Below, one piece after another: positions 8,901 through 17,473 of a stretch of 64,000 nt of DNA. Positions within the stretch are counted from its first letter, which is position 1, and every line of letters starts with the position of its first letter. Made by a program: the position numbers and the translations under genes. The notes under the pieces were generated by a model, which worked only from the letters and a program-made list of their open reading frames with translations, was not told the origin of the DNA and ran no database searches. Source of the DNA: Limnothrix sp. CACIAM 69d. GTDB taxonomy: Bacteria; Cyanobacteriota; Cyanobacteriia; CACIAM-69d. The DNA is taken from assembly GCA_001913845.2 (NCBI GenBank), contig MKGP02000063.1, forward strand, positions 1 through 64,000. Reading direction: 5' to 3'.

Positions 8901-10175
8901 GTGATGGTTTTGATGGAGTTTGCTTGGCCCATGACTGCTGCATCGCCCACCCCTTCCTTGCCCGATCGACTGCGGGAACTGGCCCGCCTCTTTCTCACCT
9001 TGGGTGTGACCGGGTTCGGCGGCCCCCAAGCCCACATGGCGCTGATGAATGAAGCCGTGGTGGTGCAGCGGGGTTGGCTGACGGCAGAAGAATTCACCGA
9101 AGGCATTGCCGTTTGCGAAATGTTGCCCGGCCCCGCCTCCACCCAACTCGGCATCTACATCGGCTATTGCCGTGCCGGTTGGCTCGGGGCCCTGTTGGCA
9201 GGCATCTGCTTCATTGCCCCCGCTTGGGCGATGGTGGTGACTTTGGCTTGGGCCTACTTTCGCTATGGGGCATTACCGGCCGTTTCCGCCCTGTTTTTGG
9301 GCATTTCCCCGGCCGTGGTGGCCATTGTCTTGACCTTTTGTTGGAAATTGGGGCGCAAGGTCTTGCTGGGCGGCGATCGCCCTTGGATCCGCTGGGCGAT
9401 CGCCCTTGGGGCTTTTGGGCTGTTGCGGTTCAGCCCTTGGGGTATTTTGTGGGCCTTTGTCTTGGCGGGGCTGGCCGGGTTAGCGTTTTTTGGGCCGCGC
9501 CGCTCCGCCTTAGGGGCGATCGGCCCTTGGGGCATTCTGCTGCCCACCTTTGTTGCCGCCTTGCCGCCGGAATCCCTGACCGTTGCCAGCTTTTGGGGTT
9601 GGGAACGCATCCACACCTACGGCCCCGAACTGATCAGCACATTCTTGCGGGCAGGAACCCTGGTCTTTGGCGGTGGACTAACGATCGTGCCCTTGCTGGA
9701 GTTGGAAGTGGTGCAGCGGTTGGGCTGGTTGACCCGTTCCGAGTTCTTGCACGGCGTGGCGATCGGGCAGGTCACCCCCGGCCCCGTCCTGCTCACCGTC
9801 GCCTTTGTGGGCTACAAAGTGGCCGGTGTTCTCGGGGCCCTAGCCGCCACTGTCGCGGTTTTTCTGCCTTCCTTTGGCTTTGTGGGGTTGGCCGCACCCC
9901 TGTTGCGGCGATCGCGCCATAATCCTTGGGTGCGTGCCTTCTTACAGGGGATCACACCTGCCGTGCTCGGGGCAATTTTGGCGGTTACGCTGCCTTTGGT
10001 GCAGGCGGCCCTCCAAATCGATCGGGGGTTGGCTTGGCTGTCAGCGGCCACCGGGGCGCTCTTAATTTTAGGAATAGTGGGCCTGTTGCGATGGCGGTTG
10101 GCGGCTTGGCAGGTGTTGGCCTGCGGGGCAATTGCAGGGGTGTTGTTGGGATGGGTTCCCGGCGCGATCGGCTAA
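8901..10175 (+). CDS. chrA: CHR-family chromate transporter
   Basis: 424 residues with a GTG start; an ATG three bases later and another at 8931 are alternatives. The protein is the long, two-domain form of the CHR family. The first half begins RLFLTLGVTGFGGPQAH and carries MLPGPASTQL; the second half repeats the pattern as FLRAGTLVFGGGLTIVP and GQVTPGPVLLT. About ten to twelve hydrophobic segments place it in the inner membrane. Members of this family export chromate, probably by proton antiport, and some are linked to sulfate. Direct evidence for the substrate is lacking here. Confidence 0.9.
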   Translation: MMVLMEFAWPMTAASPTPSLPDRLRELARLFLTLGVTGFGGPQAHMALMNEAVVVQRGWLTAEEFTEGIAVCEMLPGPASTQLGIYIGYCRAGWLGALLAGICFIAPAWAMVVTLAWAYFRYGALPAVSALFLGISPAVVAIVLTFCWKLGRKVLLGGDRPWIRWAIALGAFGLLRFSPWGILWAFVLAGLAGLAFFGPRRSALGAIGPWGILLPTFVAALPPESLTVASFWGWERIHTYGPELISTFLRAGTLVFGGGLTIVPLLELEVVQRLGWLTRSEFLHGVAIGQVTPGPVLLTVAFVGYKVAGVLGALAATVAVFLPSFGFVGLAAPLLRRSRHNPWVRAFLQGITPAVLGAILAVTLPLVQAALQIDRGLAWLSAATGALLILGIVGLLRWRLAAWQVLACGAIAGVLLGWVPGAIG

Positions 10176-10275
10176 AACTGCCCCTTGATCCAGGCCCAAG
10201 AAACTGAACGCCAGGCCAAAGACAGCGTATCCTGAGAGCCGATCCCTGCTGCGCCCTTTAGGCTTTTGTCCTGCC

Positions 10276-11229
10276 ATGAACCCGCGCTACTCGCTGATTG
10301 TGCCCATTTTCAATGAAGAGGAAACGATCGCAGAGTTATATCGGCGCGTGGTGGCCGTGGGCGAGCAATTGGATGGGCCCTTTGAGCTGGTGTTAATTAA
10401 TGACGGCAGCCGCGATCGATCCCTGGCCATGATCCGCGAGCTGCAAGCCCAAGATCCTCGGGTTTGCTATCTCTCCTTAGCCCGCAATTTTGGTCACCAA
10501 ATCGCTGTCACGGCCGGCTTGAACTTCTGTCGAGGCCAAGTGGTGGTGATTCTGGATGCGGACTTGCAAGACCCCCCGGAGCTGATTTTTGAAATGCTCG
10601 ACCAATGGCGATCGGGCTATCAAGTGGTCTATGCCCAGCGGGTTTCCCGCCAGAAAGAAACCTGGTTCAAGCGGTTCACCGCCTATGGGTTCTATCGATT
10701 GCTCAAGCAACTGGCCGATATTGAAATTCCCACCGATACGGGGGATTTTTGCCTGCTCGATCGCGCCGTGGTGGACTTGCTCAACACCATGCCCGAACGC
10801 AATCGCTATATTCGCGGTCTCCGATCGTGGGTGGGCTTTCGACAAACCGCCGTGCAGTTTCACCGCGATCCACGCTTTGCCGGAGAAGTGAAATATACCT
10901 TTCGCAAGTCGCTGCGGCTGGCGATCGATGGGTTAGTGTCCTTCTCCAAAGCGCCCCTGCGGCTGTCGGTTTACTTGGGGTTGCTCTCCGCCGCGATCGC
11001 CCTGGTCATGGCCGCCATGGTGTTCTACTGGCGCATTTCCCAACCTCAATCCCCCGTCACGGGCTTTGCCGCGATCGCGATCGCCATCTTCTTCCTCGGA
11101 GCCGTCCAGCTCGTCAGCATCGGCATTTTGGGGGAATATGTGGGGCGCATTTATGAAGAAGTCAAAGGCCGCCCTCTCTATACCCTGTCAGAAATCATCG
11201 GGTTCGATCGCCCCTCAAAATCCAGTTAA
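10276..11229 (+). CDS. GT2 membrane glycosyltransferase, GtrB/DPM1-like
   Basis: 317 residues from ATG. Residues 5-170 form a GT-A domain with [14 protein letters not shown] and the metal-binding region [12 protein letters not shown]. The C-terminus has two transmembrane helices (about 232-255 and 264-290) followed by [17 protein letters not shown], typical of GtrB-type polyprenyl-phosphate glucosyl- or mannosyltransferases. It would move a sugar from a nucleotide donor to a lipid carrier at the cytoplasmic face of the membrane. A paralogue follows at 11547 in the same orientation. Confidence 0.9.
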   Translation: MNPRYSLIVPIFNEEETIAELYRRVVAVGEQLDGPFELVLINDGSRDRSLAMIRELQAQDPRVCYLSLARNFGHQIAVTAGLNFCRGQVVVILDADLQDPPELIFEMLDQWRSGYQVVYAQRVSRQKETWFKRFTAYGFYRLLKQLADIEIPTDTGDFCLLDRAVVDLLNTMPERNRYIRGLRSWVGFRQTAVQFHRDPRFAGEVKYTFRKSLRLAIDGLVSFSKAPLRLSVYLGLLSAAIALVMAAMVFYWRISQPQSPVTGFAAIAIAIFFLGAVQLVSIGILGEYVGRIYEEVKGRPLYTLSEIIGFDRPSKSS

Positions 11230-11366
11230 ATTCCAGTTAAATCCCCCCTGGGAACCGCACCACCGCCCGATCGCCCAGCCTTTTCCCAAAGAAGGCACTT
11301 TTTTCTTTAAAATTCATCCTTTTCAAAATTATCAATTTCAAAGTTATCAATAAGAACACATTTCCC

Positions 11367-11401
11367 AAGATAATTCTCAGAGGATGTCTGAGAATTATCT
11401 T
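11367..11401 (+). terminator. 15-bp perfect hairpin after the first GT2 gene
   Basis: AAGATAATTCTCAGA (11367-11381), a five-base loop GGATG, and the exact complement (11387-11401). A short TT follows rather than a full T-run. It could end the first GT2 transcript. It also overlaps the left end of the MITE-like element, so it may be a by-product of that insertion. Confidence 0.45.
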
Positions 11402-11510
11402 TCAACACGGGCTGAAGATTAATTGTCATAGGAACAAGGGGCTTGAGCATCTTGTCTACATCGATCTCTGGGGCGTACAGAGTAGCAATTTTGGCTTTTC
11501 AGACATCCTC
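11380..11510. mobile_element. MITE-like element, 131 bp, with terminal inverted repeats and 3-bp duplication
   Basis: The left end reads GAGGATGTCTGAGAA and the right end, on the opposite strand, GAGGATGTCTGAAAA (14 of 15 identical). Both ends are flanked directly by TCA (11377-11379 and 11511-11513), as expected for a 3-bp target duplication. Ends of this kind with 3-bp duplications are typical of IS5-group elements. The interior is too short to code for a transposase, so it would depend on one elsewhere in the genome. The repeats are seen directly; the family link is an inference. Confidence 0.6.
11435..11454. repeat. dispersed palindrome, diverged copy
   Basis: CAAGGGGCTTGAGCATCTTG, a variant of the CAAGGGGCTTAAGCCCCTTG family seen at six other places in this window. 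It is the exact reverse complement of the copy at 57357-57376. Confidence 0.65.
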
Positions 11511-11546
11511 TCAGATACTCTCTAGCGGTTCGACAGGGTAAACACC

Positions 11547-12485
11547 GTGAAACCTCGCTACTCGATTGTGATTCCAATTTTTAATGAAGCAGCAACAATT
11601 TTGGAATTATGGCAACAACTCCGCGCCACCCTTGATCAACTAGCAGATTCCGCCGAAATCATTTTTGTAGATGACGGTAGTGTTGATCACTCTGCCAAGA
11701 TTGTGCAGGATTTGATCGATCGCGATTCCGAAGTTCGCCTCTTGCAGCTCTCTCGAAATTTTGGTCATCAATGCGCCCTCGCCGCCGGAATTGATCACGC
11801 CCAAGGGGATGCGGTGATTTTGATGGATGGTGATTTACAAGATTCGCCCAGTGCCATTTTATCTTTCGTGGAACAGTGGCAAGCGGGCTATGATGTGGTT
11901 TATGCCATTCGTCGTAAACGCAAAGAATTTATCCTCAAACGCATTGCCTTTCGATTGTTTTATCGCCTCTTAAATTATCTATCTGGGTTAACCTTACCCC
12001 TTGATGCTGGAATTTTCTCGCTCATGGATCGCAAAGTGGCGGCGGCTCTGCGATCCATGCCCGAGCGTAATCGCTACCTCAGCGGCCTGCGGGCCTATGC
12101 CGGGTTTCGGCAAACGGGAGTGGTTGTAGAACGGGGACCCCGCTTCAGTGGCGAACCTCGGGTTACTATCAGCAAATTGTTTAAGTTGGCCTTTGATGGC
12201 ATCTTTTCATTTTCCGTCATTCCCCTGCGAATTACGGTCTATGTGGGTCTGCTTTGCGCCCTGATTGCCTTTGCCTTAGGGTTGATTGGTCTCTATTTCA
12301 AATTTGTTTTGGGCCATAGCTTTCTGGATTGGGCCTATGGTTTGACCACAACCTTTTTCATGGGGGGGATTCAATTGGTTTTTCTGGGGATCCTAGGAGA
12401 ATATATTGGTCGAATTTATGACGAAGTAAAACAGCGGCCCTATTACTTAGTCAGCAATCGGCTGGGATTTCGAGATTCAGCTTAA
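11547..12485 (+). CDS. GT2 membrane glycosyltransferase, paralogue of the preceding gene
   Basis: 312 residues from GTG. It has the same plan as the gene at 10276: a GT-A domain with AEIIFVDDGSVDHS and VILMDGDLQDSP, two C-terminal helices and GEYIGRIYDEVKQRPYY. Shared blocks such as LSRNFGHQ, MPERNRYLSGLR and AFDGIFSFS show that the two are clear paralogues. This copy is noticeably richer in AT. A polyprenyl-phosphate sugar transferase role is likely; sugar and acceptor are not determined. The two genes may act in the same envelope glycan route. Confidence 0.9.
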   Translation: MKPRYSIVIPIFNEAATILELWQQLRATLDQLADSAEIIFVDDGSVDHSAKIVQDLIDRDSEVRLLQLSRNFGHQCALAAGIDHAQGDAVILMDGDLQDSPSAILSFVEQWQAGYDVVYAIRRKRKEFILKRIAFRLFYRLLNYLSGLTLPLDAGIFSLMDRKVAAALRSMPERNRYLSGLRAYAGFRQTGVVVERGPRFSGEPRVTISKLFKLAFDGIFSFSVIPLRITVYVGLLCALIAFALGLIGLYFKFVLGHSFLDWAYGLTTTFFMGGIQLVFLGILGEYIGRIYDEVKQRPYYLVSNRLGFRDSA

Positions 12486-12629
12486 TTTTCCCAACGCACT
12501 TCCCCAAAACCTGCGATGAATCATGGCGAAGAATCGTGGCTAGAAATTGGTCATCAATCAATCCCTAGGTCTCCCACCAATCATGATTTGCCGGTTGCAT
12601 CTGGGTACTATTGCGCGATCGATAGGGAA

Positions 12630-13214
12630 CTAGATTTCGTAGTGCCATGTTCGATCGGGGCATAACACAATTCGATGGAGCGATCGGGTGACTAATCCTT
12701 GGCGCTCCAACTGCCCAAAGGCGCGGGTGATGGTGACTCGGGTGGCTCCCAGGAGGTCAGCAAAATCCTGATGGGTCAGCCGCAAGTCAATCTCGCGACC
12801 ATTTTGGGTGTTGCGGCCGAAATGTTGCCCCAGCCAATCCAACAGTTTCAGAAGCATCATTTCAACGCGCCGATAGCTGCGGATGGCTAGCAGTTCCTCG
12901 GTGCGTTGGCTGCGGCGTAACAGGTCTAAAGGGTTGGGGGCCCATTGGCCGATCGGCACAGACCGCACCTTCACATCCGTCAGACACTCAGCGTGGTGGT
13001 GAGCCACGTTGGAGAGGGGCGCACCCACCCAGTCGCCGGGGCCCCACAGTCCCAAAGTGACCAACGATTCGTCATCTAACCAAGCCAAGGTGCGCACCAC
13101 GCCGGACTCGATTTGCCACAGGCGATCGGGCGCGAGGGGCAAGGGCGATCGCCGCAAAAACAGGCGGGTTCCTTTGGACAGAAGAGGATGATGGAGGGAA
13201 GCAACAGCGGTCAT
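12630..13214 (-). CDS. Crp/Fnr-family transcription regulator
   Basis: 194 residues from ATG. A shortened cyclic-nucleotide-binding-like beta domain (LWQIESGVVRTLAWL..ESLVTLGLWGPGDWVG) is followed by a long helix and a Crp-type winged helix at about 140-190, with the recognition region LTHQDFADLLGATRVTITRAFGQLERQGLV. The cysteines of an Fnr iron-sulfur cluster are not seen. The canonical cAMP pocket motif is not evident either, so the ligand is unclear. The Uma2 gene is divergent from it. Confidence 0.85.
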   Translation of the reverse strand: MTAVASLHHPLLSKGTRLFLRRSPLPLAPDRLWQIESGVVRTLAWLDDESLVTLGLWGPGDWVGAPLSNVAHHHAECLTDVKVRSVPIGQWAPNPLDLLRRSQRTEELLAIRSYRRVEMMLLKLLDWLGQHFGRNTQNGREIDLRLTHQDFADLLGATRVTITRAFGQLERQGLVTRSLHRIVLCPDRTWHYEI

Positions 13215-13404
13215 GGCTAATCTGACGGCTTAATAAGCCGGTTTTCCGATCGACTAACCGTAGTTTAGCCGATTGAGGCCGAATAGCCATCAATGGCCGT
13301 CAACTAATGGTCATCAACTGTTGATTAGCCCTGTTGGCCGGTTCCGATCAAACCGCCTCGCTACACTGGAAACAGTCACCGCCCGATCGCTGGGGGACGC
13401 TCCC

Positions 13405-14079
13405 ATGACCCTTGCCACAACGCCACCACCAGCCGCCATTACAGATCCGCCGCTGGATCAATGGTTGCCCGCCACCTGGGACGAATTCCTCGCGATCGCC
13501 AACGACCCTGCCGCCCCACCCGATCGCCGCAGCTACTACTACAACGGCCGGATGCGCTTTGAGATGACACCTTTAGGCCATGACCACGCTCGCCAGAACC
13601 TGCCGCCCACCGACATTGTGGCGTTCTATGCCCTGGTACGGCAGATGCGAGTGGTTCGCTACTTGAATGTGAGCTTGCGGAAAACCGGCGTTCAAGAATG
13701 CCAGCCCGATTTGTCGGTCTATGTGGGCGATCGCCCTGAGTGGCCACCCAAGGGCAACGAGCCGATCGACCTCGATCGCTTTGGGCCGCCGGACTTGGTG
13801 GTGGAAGTGGGAGCCAGCAGCTTCAACGACGATCTCGGCCCCAAACGCTTGCTCTACGAACAGTTGGGCGTGCGGGAATATTGGGTGATCAACGCCAATG
13901 AGCGCCAGGTGATTGCCTTTGCGATCGCCGATCGGGGTAGTCGGGCGATCGAGGAATCCCAAGTTTTGCCGGGGCTGTCGATGGCGATCGTCGCGGAAGC
14001 TCTGGAACGCACCGATCGCAACGATGATGCGGAGACGATCCGCTGGCTGATGGAACAATTCCAGGCGATCGAGTCCTAG
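13405..14079 (+). CDS. Uma2-family (DUF820) PD-(D/E)XK nuclease-like protein
   Basis: 224 residues from the ATG at 13405; the frame stays open further upstream, but the residues there are unlike the family. The fold-defining parts are present: YYYNGRMRFEMTPLGHDHA, QPDLSVYV, then PDLVVEVGASSFNDDLGPKRLLYEQLGVREYWVIN in pieces, giving the D-(E)-K pattern of the nuclease superfamily. Uma2 proteins occur in many copies in cyanobacterial genomes and their role is not established. It lies tail to tail with the DUF262 gene, 23 bases apart. Confidence 0.9.
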   Translation: MTLATTPPPAAITDPPLDQWLPATWDEFLAIANDPAAPPDRRSYYYNGRMRFEMTPLGHDHARQNLPPTDIVAFYALVRQMRVVRYLNVSLRKTGVQECQPDLSVYVGDRPEWPPKGNEPIDLDRFGPPDLVVEVGASSFNDDLGPKRLLYEQLGVREYWVINANERQVIAFAIADRGSRAIEESQVLPGLSMAIVAEALERTDRNDDAETIRWLMEQFQAIES

Positions 14080-14102
14080 AACCTGTTGCTCAATGGGCCA
14101 TG

Positions 14103-15806
14103 CTAGGTCGCAAAGTCCGATCGCCAGATATGAACGGCTCGCTTGGCCAGTTGTTTTTGGCGATTTGCCAGCGCATTCGGAGTCCATTCTTCAGCCAAAA
14201 TTCCTTGAGTTAGGCGATAGGCACTCGTTGGATAAACATCCCGCTTGATGGCGTAAGGCCGGTTCCCAATTTGGCGATTCAGAGGCGGCTCCAGGGGAGT
14301 CAAATTGCCCAAGCGGTACACCATGTCAGTGATTTGAGCATCGGTAAAATTGTCTTGCCAATCCTGCTCTGGTGATTCGGGCAAAATATGTTCGATCGAA
14401 AAACTCTCTTCGACAATCTCTTGGTTGGCTGCGTCATTTTCAAGCTTCCACAGAATATAACGAGCCAGTTTTTTCTGTTGCCCTCTCGTAGAAACCGTTA
14501 GCAGCTCAAAGTCCTGTGCAAATTTCTCATCGGAAACATAGACCGATTTCAATTGTTCAAAGACTTGTTTAGGAGTTGTGATTTTTGAATCTTGAATCGC
14601 GATCGCAACCTGGTTATAAACCTTCTCTAGTTCACTGGGATTCAGGCCACAAACAACCGTATATCGAAAAGACAGCACGCTAATCAGCTTCAACAGTCGT
14701 GTGAAATCCGCATCAGAAAATTTGCCATGAGCAGCAAATAAAATCGGATAAGCTTGCTTCACCCGAAACAACTCTAATTCTCGGATATAGATCCGATTGG
14801 CAGGTGTTTCGCGCCAAAAATCATCCTGAGCATTGCCAAGAGCAACAAATAGGTTGCTATAGCTTTCAAGTTGGTCTATTAGGTCAAACACTTGGTGACC
14901 ATTTTTGACAGATTCTCGAACAATTTTGAAGAGTCGTTCTCGTCTAACCCATGGCTGCTCAAGACTGAGATAGTACCGCAGGAACTCAGGAAATTTCTCC
15001 ATTCGTACGGTACTAATAATCATCTGCCATTGGCGCTGTAGTGCCTTCAAGTCACCCGGACTTCGTATTAGCGAGAATAGATAATTTTTAAGTAAATCTG
15101 TTGAACTAAGCTCCAGTCCCCGCGCATTTAAAGTCTCAAATACTGTATAAGCATTGAGTTCATCCTCTACATTGATTTGAATAAATAGCAGCCGACGAGC
15201 AATAATATCTGTGAGGAATTCAGCAAGATTTTCACCACTTTCCACTATTTCTGGATATTGATCGATCTGTTTTGAAAAATATTCAAAGGCTTGCCAAATA
15301 AGTTGATTTGATTTGGGAAGAGAGCGAATATTTCTTGGTTGCTTCAAATTAATTAGATAATCTTGGTAGAATCCATCATTGTTGTCATTTAAACGAATTT
15401 TACTTGAATAACGCAACGAAATAGAATCTTTATCACTCAAGTAGGTTCGTTTCAGAATTTCTTGTCTCTCTTGATTTTCCTCTGGTTTGTTGCCCTGATT
15501 TACTAGAGTTTTAATTTTATTAATCACTACAATTGCGATAATACTCAGAGTTGCTAATCGCTGTTGACCATCAATAATAGTGAATTCTTGATCAGACTCT
15601 CTAGAGTTTTGCAGGACGATTGCTCCCATATAATGGCTAGTCTTGGGATTCTGATGTAAGCCCAAAATATCCTGCCAAAGATCTTCCCAATTCTCTTCAG
15701 TCCAAGAGTAATCGCGCTGGAACAGGGGGACTTGATACCGTTTACCGTTGCCCAGTAAATCGCCAAAACTGGCGGTGCGGGTATTAAGCAGGTGGATCGG
15801 AGCCAT
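14103..15806 (-). CDS. DUF262/DUF1524 protein, GmrSD-like single-chain type IV restriction enzyme
   Basis: 567 residues from ATG. The N-terminal DUF262 domain shows VPLFQRDYSW (residues about 26-35) and IIDGQQRLATLS (DGQQR at 79-83), the ParB-like NTPase motif. A long helical middle follows. The C-terminal DUF1524 domain has the His-Asn-type motif EHILPESPEQDW (His473) and RLGNLTPLEPPLN (Asn501). GmrS and GmrD joined in one chain cleave modified phage DNA and are part of bacterial defence. The gene is clearly AT-richer than its neighbours and nearly lacks the CGATCG words common elsewhere here, which suggests recent transfer. No partner gene is adjacent. Confidence 0.9.
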   Translation of the reverse strand: MAPIHLLNTRTASFGDLLGNGKRYQVPLFQRDYSWTEENWEDLWQDILGLHQNPKTSHYMGAIVLQNSRESDQEFTIIDGQQRLATLSIIAIVVINKIKTLVNQGNKPEENQERQEILKRTYLSDKDSISLRYSSKIRLNDNNDGFYQDYLINLKQPRNIRSLPKSNQLIWQAFEYFSKQIDQYPEIVESGENLAEFLTDIIARRLLFIQINVEDELNAYTVFETLNARGLELSSTDLLKNYLFSLIRSPGDLKALQRQWQMIISTVRMEKFPEFLRYYLSLEQPWVRRERLFKIVRESVKNGHQVFDLIDQLESYSNLFVALGNAQDDFWRETPANRIYIRELELFRVKQAYPILFAAHGKFSDADFTRLLKLISVLSFRYTVVCGLNPSELEKVYNQVAIAIQDSKITTPKQVFEQLKSVYVSDEKFAQDFELLTVSTRGQQKKLARYILWKLENDAANQEIVEESFSIEHILPESPEQDWQDNFTDAQITDMVYRLGNLTPLEPPLNRQIGNRPYAIKRDVYPTSAYRLTQGILAEEWTPNALANRQKQLAKRAVHIWRSDFAT

Positions 15807-15933
15807 AGATTAGGTTGAGCACTAGTTCTTGTGCCTACTGCTGAAATTATAGGGCTTTACAAACTTGGCAAAATCATCGCCTGTTGTACCCAACTTGCGC
15901 GATCACTAACCGGGGCAGTCGAGCGATCGATTC

Positions 15934-16320
15934 CTAGGGATAGTCCACGACAATTGCGCCGGTCTCGGAGTTGGGATTCAGCGGGGCGATCGCGCCATCG
16001 CCATACCAGCGCAGGGCCAAGTCACCGAGCGGATCCAACACCTGCACCAACTCCGAACCCCGATCGGTCAGGCCGTAGCTGACTTGGGGCGGTACGGTCG
16101 CTTCGTAGTGGCGATAAATTAGCCCCTCGCGCTCCAGCAGTCGCAGCCGTTCCGTAAGCACTTTGGTGGAAATGCCCTCCACTTGCCGCTTCAAAGCTCC
16201 AAAGCGGATCGGCCCCTTCGTAGTCATCACCCACAGCAGGTATAGCGTCCAGGGGCCAGACAAAATATCCATCAAGAGGCTGACAGGACAGCGCTTCACT
16301 TCTTTGGAGGGGCGAGGCAT
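15934..16320 (-). CDS. HxlR-family transcription regulator
   Basis: 128 residues from ATG. It has the HxlR winged-helix plan: CPVSLLMDILSGPWTLYLLW, the recognition helix region GISTKVLTERLRLLEREGLI and the wing VPPQVSYGLTDRGSEL. A conserved cysteine at position 11 (KRCPVS) matches the redox- or quinone-sensing Cys of YodB/HypR-like members. It is divergent from a flavodoxin-type reductase gene across 143 bases, the usual arrangement for a regulator and its target. Confidence 0.9.
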   Translation of the reverse strand: MPRPSKEVKRCPVSLLMDILSGPWTLYLLWVMTTKGPIRFGALKRQVEGISTKVLTERLRLLEREGLIYRHYEATVPPQVSYGLTDRGSELVQVLDPLGDLALRWYGDGAIAPLNPNSETGAIVVDYP

Positions 16321-16365
16321 GGGCAGGCACTTCCAGACTCAATTTTGGGCGCAAAAAGGAAGCTA

Positions 16366-16402
16366 GTTACTTTTAGGTTCCTACTTTACTTTAGTGGGTA
16401 GC
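16366..16402. promoter_or_regulatory. candidate operator between HxlR and reductase genes
   Basis: Around 16380-16398 lies CCTACT-N7-AGTGGG, an imperfect inverted repeat, and related TTACTTT/TAGTTAC words crowd the same 40 bases. HxlR proteins such as YodB bind TACT..AGTA sites. This is a candidate by position and partial symmetry only. Confidence 0.35.
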
Positions 16403-16463
16403 GACTTCTAGGATCAGCATTACGGGCCAAGGCCGCTCGTTTCCAGTCCGTATTGAGGTTTTT

Positions 16464-17057
16464 ATGACGACGATCTCAGTGGTCTACTTTTCGGGATCTG
16501 GGCATACCCATCTGATGGCAGAATCGGTGGCGCAGGGAGCTAGCCAGGTGGACGGTGTGACGGCCGAGTTGCTGCGGATTACGGGTGCGCAAATTACCGA
16601 GGGGCGTTGGAAAGATCCGGAGACGCTAGATGCTTTGACCCGATCGGATGCGATCGTGTTTGGGTCACCCACTTATATGGGCGGCGTGGCGGCCCAGTTC
16701 AAGGCGTTTGTGGATGCGGCCAGCTCAGCTTGGTTTGCCCAACAGTGGAAGGACAAGATCGCTGGCGGGTTCACCCACTCGGCTTCTCCCAGTGGTGACA
16801 AGCAGGGCACGCTGCTGTACATGGCGATTAATGCGGCCCAGCACGGCATGATTTGGGTGGGGGCGGCCGAAATGCCCAGCCAGTATGCGGGGAAGGATGA
16901 TGGTATCAACCGTCTCGGGTCGTTTTTGGGGGTGATGGGTCAAAGCGATCTGAATCCCAATGGTGGTGAAGCGATCGTTCACCCGGGCGATCTCTTGACG
17001 GCTGAGAAATATGGTCAGCGGATTGCCACGATCACCCAGCGCCATCGCGGCAGCTAG
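16464..17057 (+). CDS. flavodoxin-fold NAD(P)H:quinone-type reductase
   Basis: 197 residues from ATG. The N-terminal FMN phosphate loop VVYFSGSGHTHLMAESV and the SPTYMGGVAAQFKAFVD segment are as in WrbA and the wider flavodoxin-like oxidoreductase group, and the KIAGGFTHSASPSGDKQGTL stretch also fits. It probably reduces quinones or related electrophiles using NAD(P)H in the cytosol. The divergent HxlR gene with its N-terminal Cys suggests induction by quinone or oxidative stress. Confidence 0.85.
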   Translation: MTTISVVYFSGSGHTHLMAESVAQGASQVDGVTAELLRITGAQITEGRWKDPETLDALTRSDAIVFGSPTYMGGVAAQFKAFVDAASSAWFAQQWKDKIAGGFTHSASPSGDKQGTLLYMAINAAQHGMIWVGAAEMPSQYAGKDDGINRLGSFLGVMGQSDLNPNGGEAIVHPGDLLTAEKYGQRIATITQRHRGS

Positions 17058-17134
17058 GGCAAGCTATCTAAATTGGGTAGTGCCTGTGGAGTAATGATGC
17101 TAACCTGGCAGCAGTAATCATATGACTCCAGTTC

Positions 17135-17416
17135 ATGCCTGCTTGCCCTCAATGCCAATCCAGCCACACAGTCAAAAATGGTCGCATCCACAACGGCAAG
17201 CAACGCTTCAAATGCAAAGCCTGTGGCCGACAGTTCATTGAGCACCCCACTCAGAAACGCGTCACGCCCGAGCAGATTGCGCTCATTGATCGTCTGCTCC
17301 TAGAGCGCCTTTCCCAAGCAGCCATTGCGCGGGTTGCGCAGGTTTCCGAATCCTGGATTGAATCTTATGTGGCGGTTGAAGGTGGTCGCATTCTGCGGGC
17401 TAAGAGACCAGATTGA
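17135..17416 (+). pseudogene. InsA-like part of an IS1-family transposase
   Basis: 93 residues from ATG. The zinc-ribbon motif CPQCQSSHTVKNGRIHNGKQRFKCKACGRQF is present in pieces (two CxxC pairs), followed by a helix-turn-helix (LSQAAIARVAQVSESWIESYV). This length equals InsA of IS1, but the downstream insB is deleted and out of frame, so the element cannot make its own transposase. InsA alone acts in IS1 as a DNA-binding repressor and may still bind the ends. Confidence 0.8.
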
Positions 17417-17434
17417 TAAATTACATGGCAACAA

Positions 17435-17473
17435 TTGAGTCATGCATTTGAGTCATGTATTTGAGTCATGCAT
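17435..17473. repeat. triplicated 13-bp unit inside the IS1 remnant
   Basis: TTGAGTCATGCAT, TTGAGTCATGTAT and TTGAGTCATGCAT stand head to tail just after the insA stop codon, where the rest of insB is missing. They may mark the deletion junction. Confidence 0.8.

Larger units (their letters stand above)
11230..11546. other. intergenic region carrying a MITE-like element
   Basis: The gap between the two GT2 genes is AT-rich and mostly taken up by the MITE-like element at 11380-11510. It includes a 15-bp hairpin and one variant of the dispersed CAAGGGGCTT palindrome, each listed separately. Confidence 0.7.

Noticed and set aside
15831-16082. Plus-strand frame opposite the end of the HxlR gene
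   Set aside because: Overlaps a solid gene on the other strand; shadow frame.
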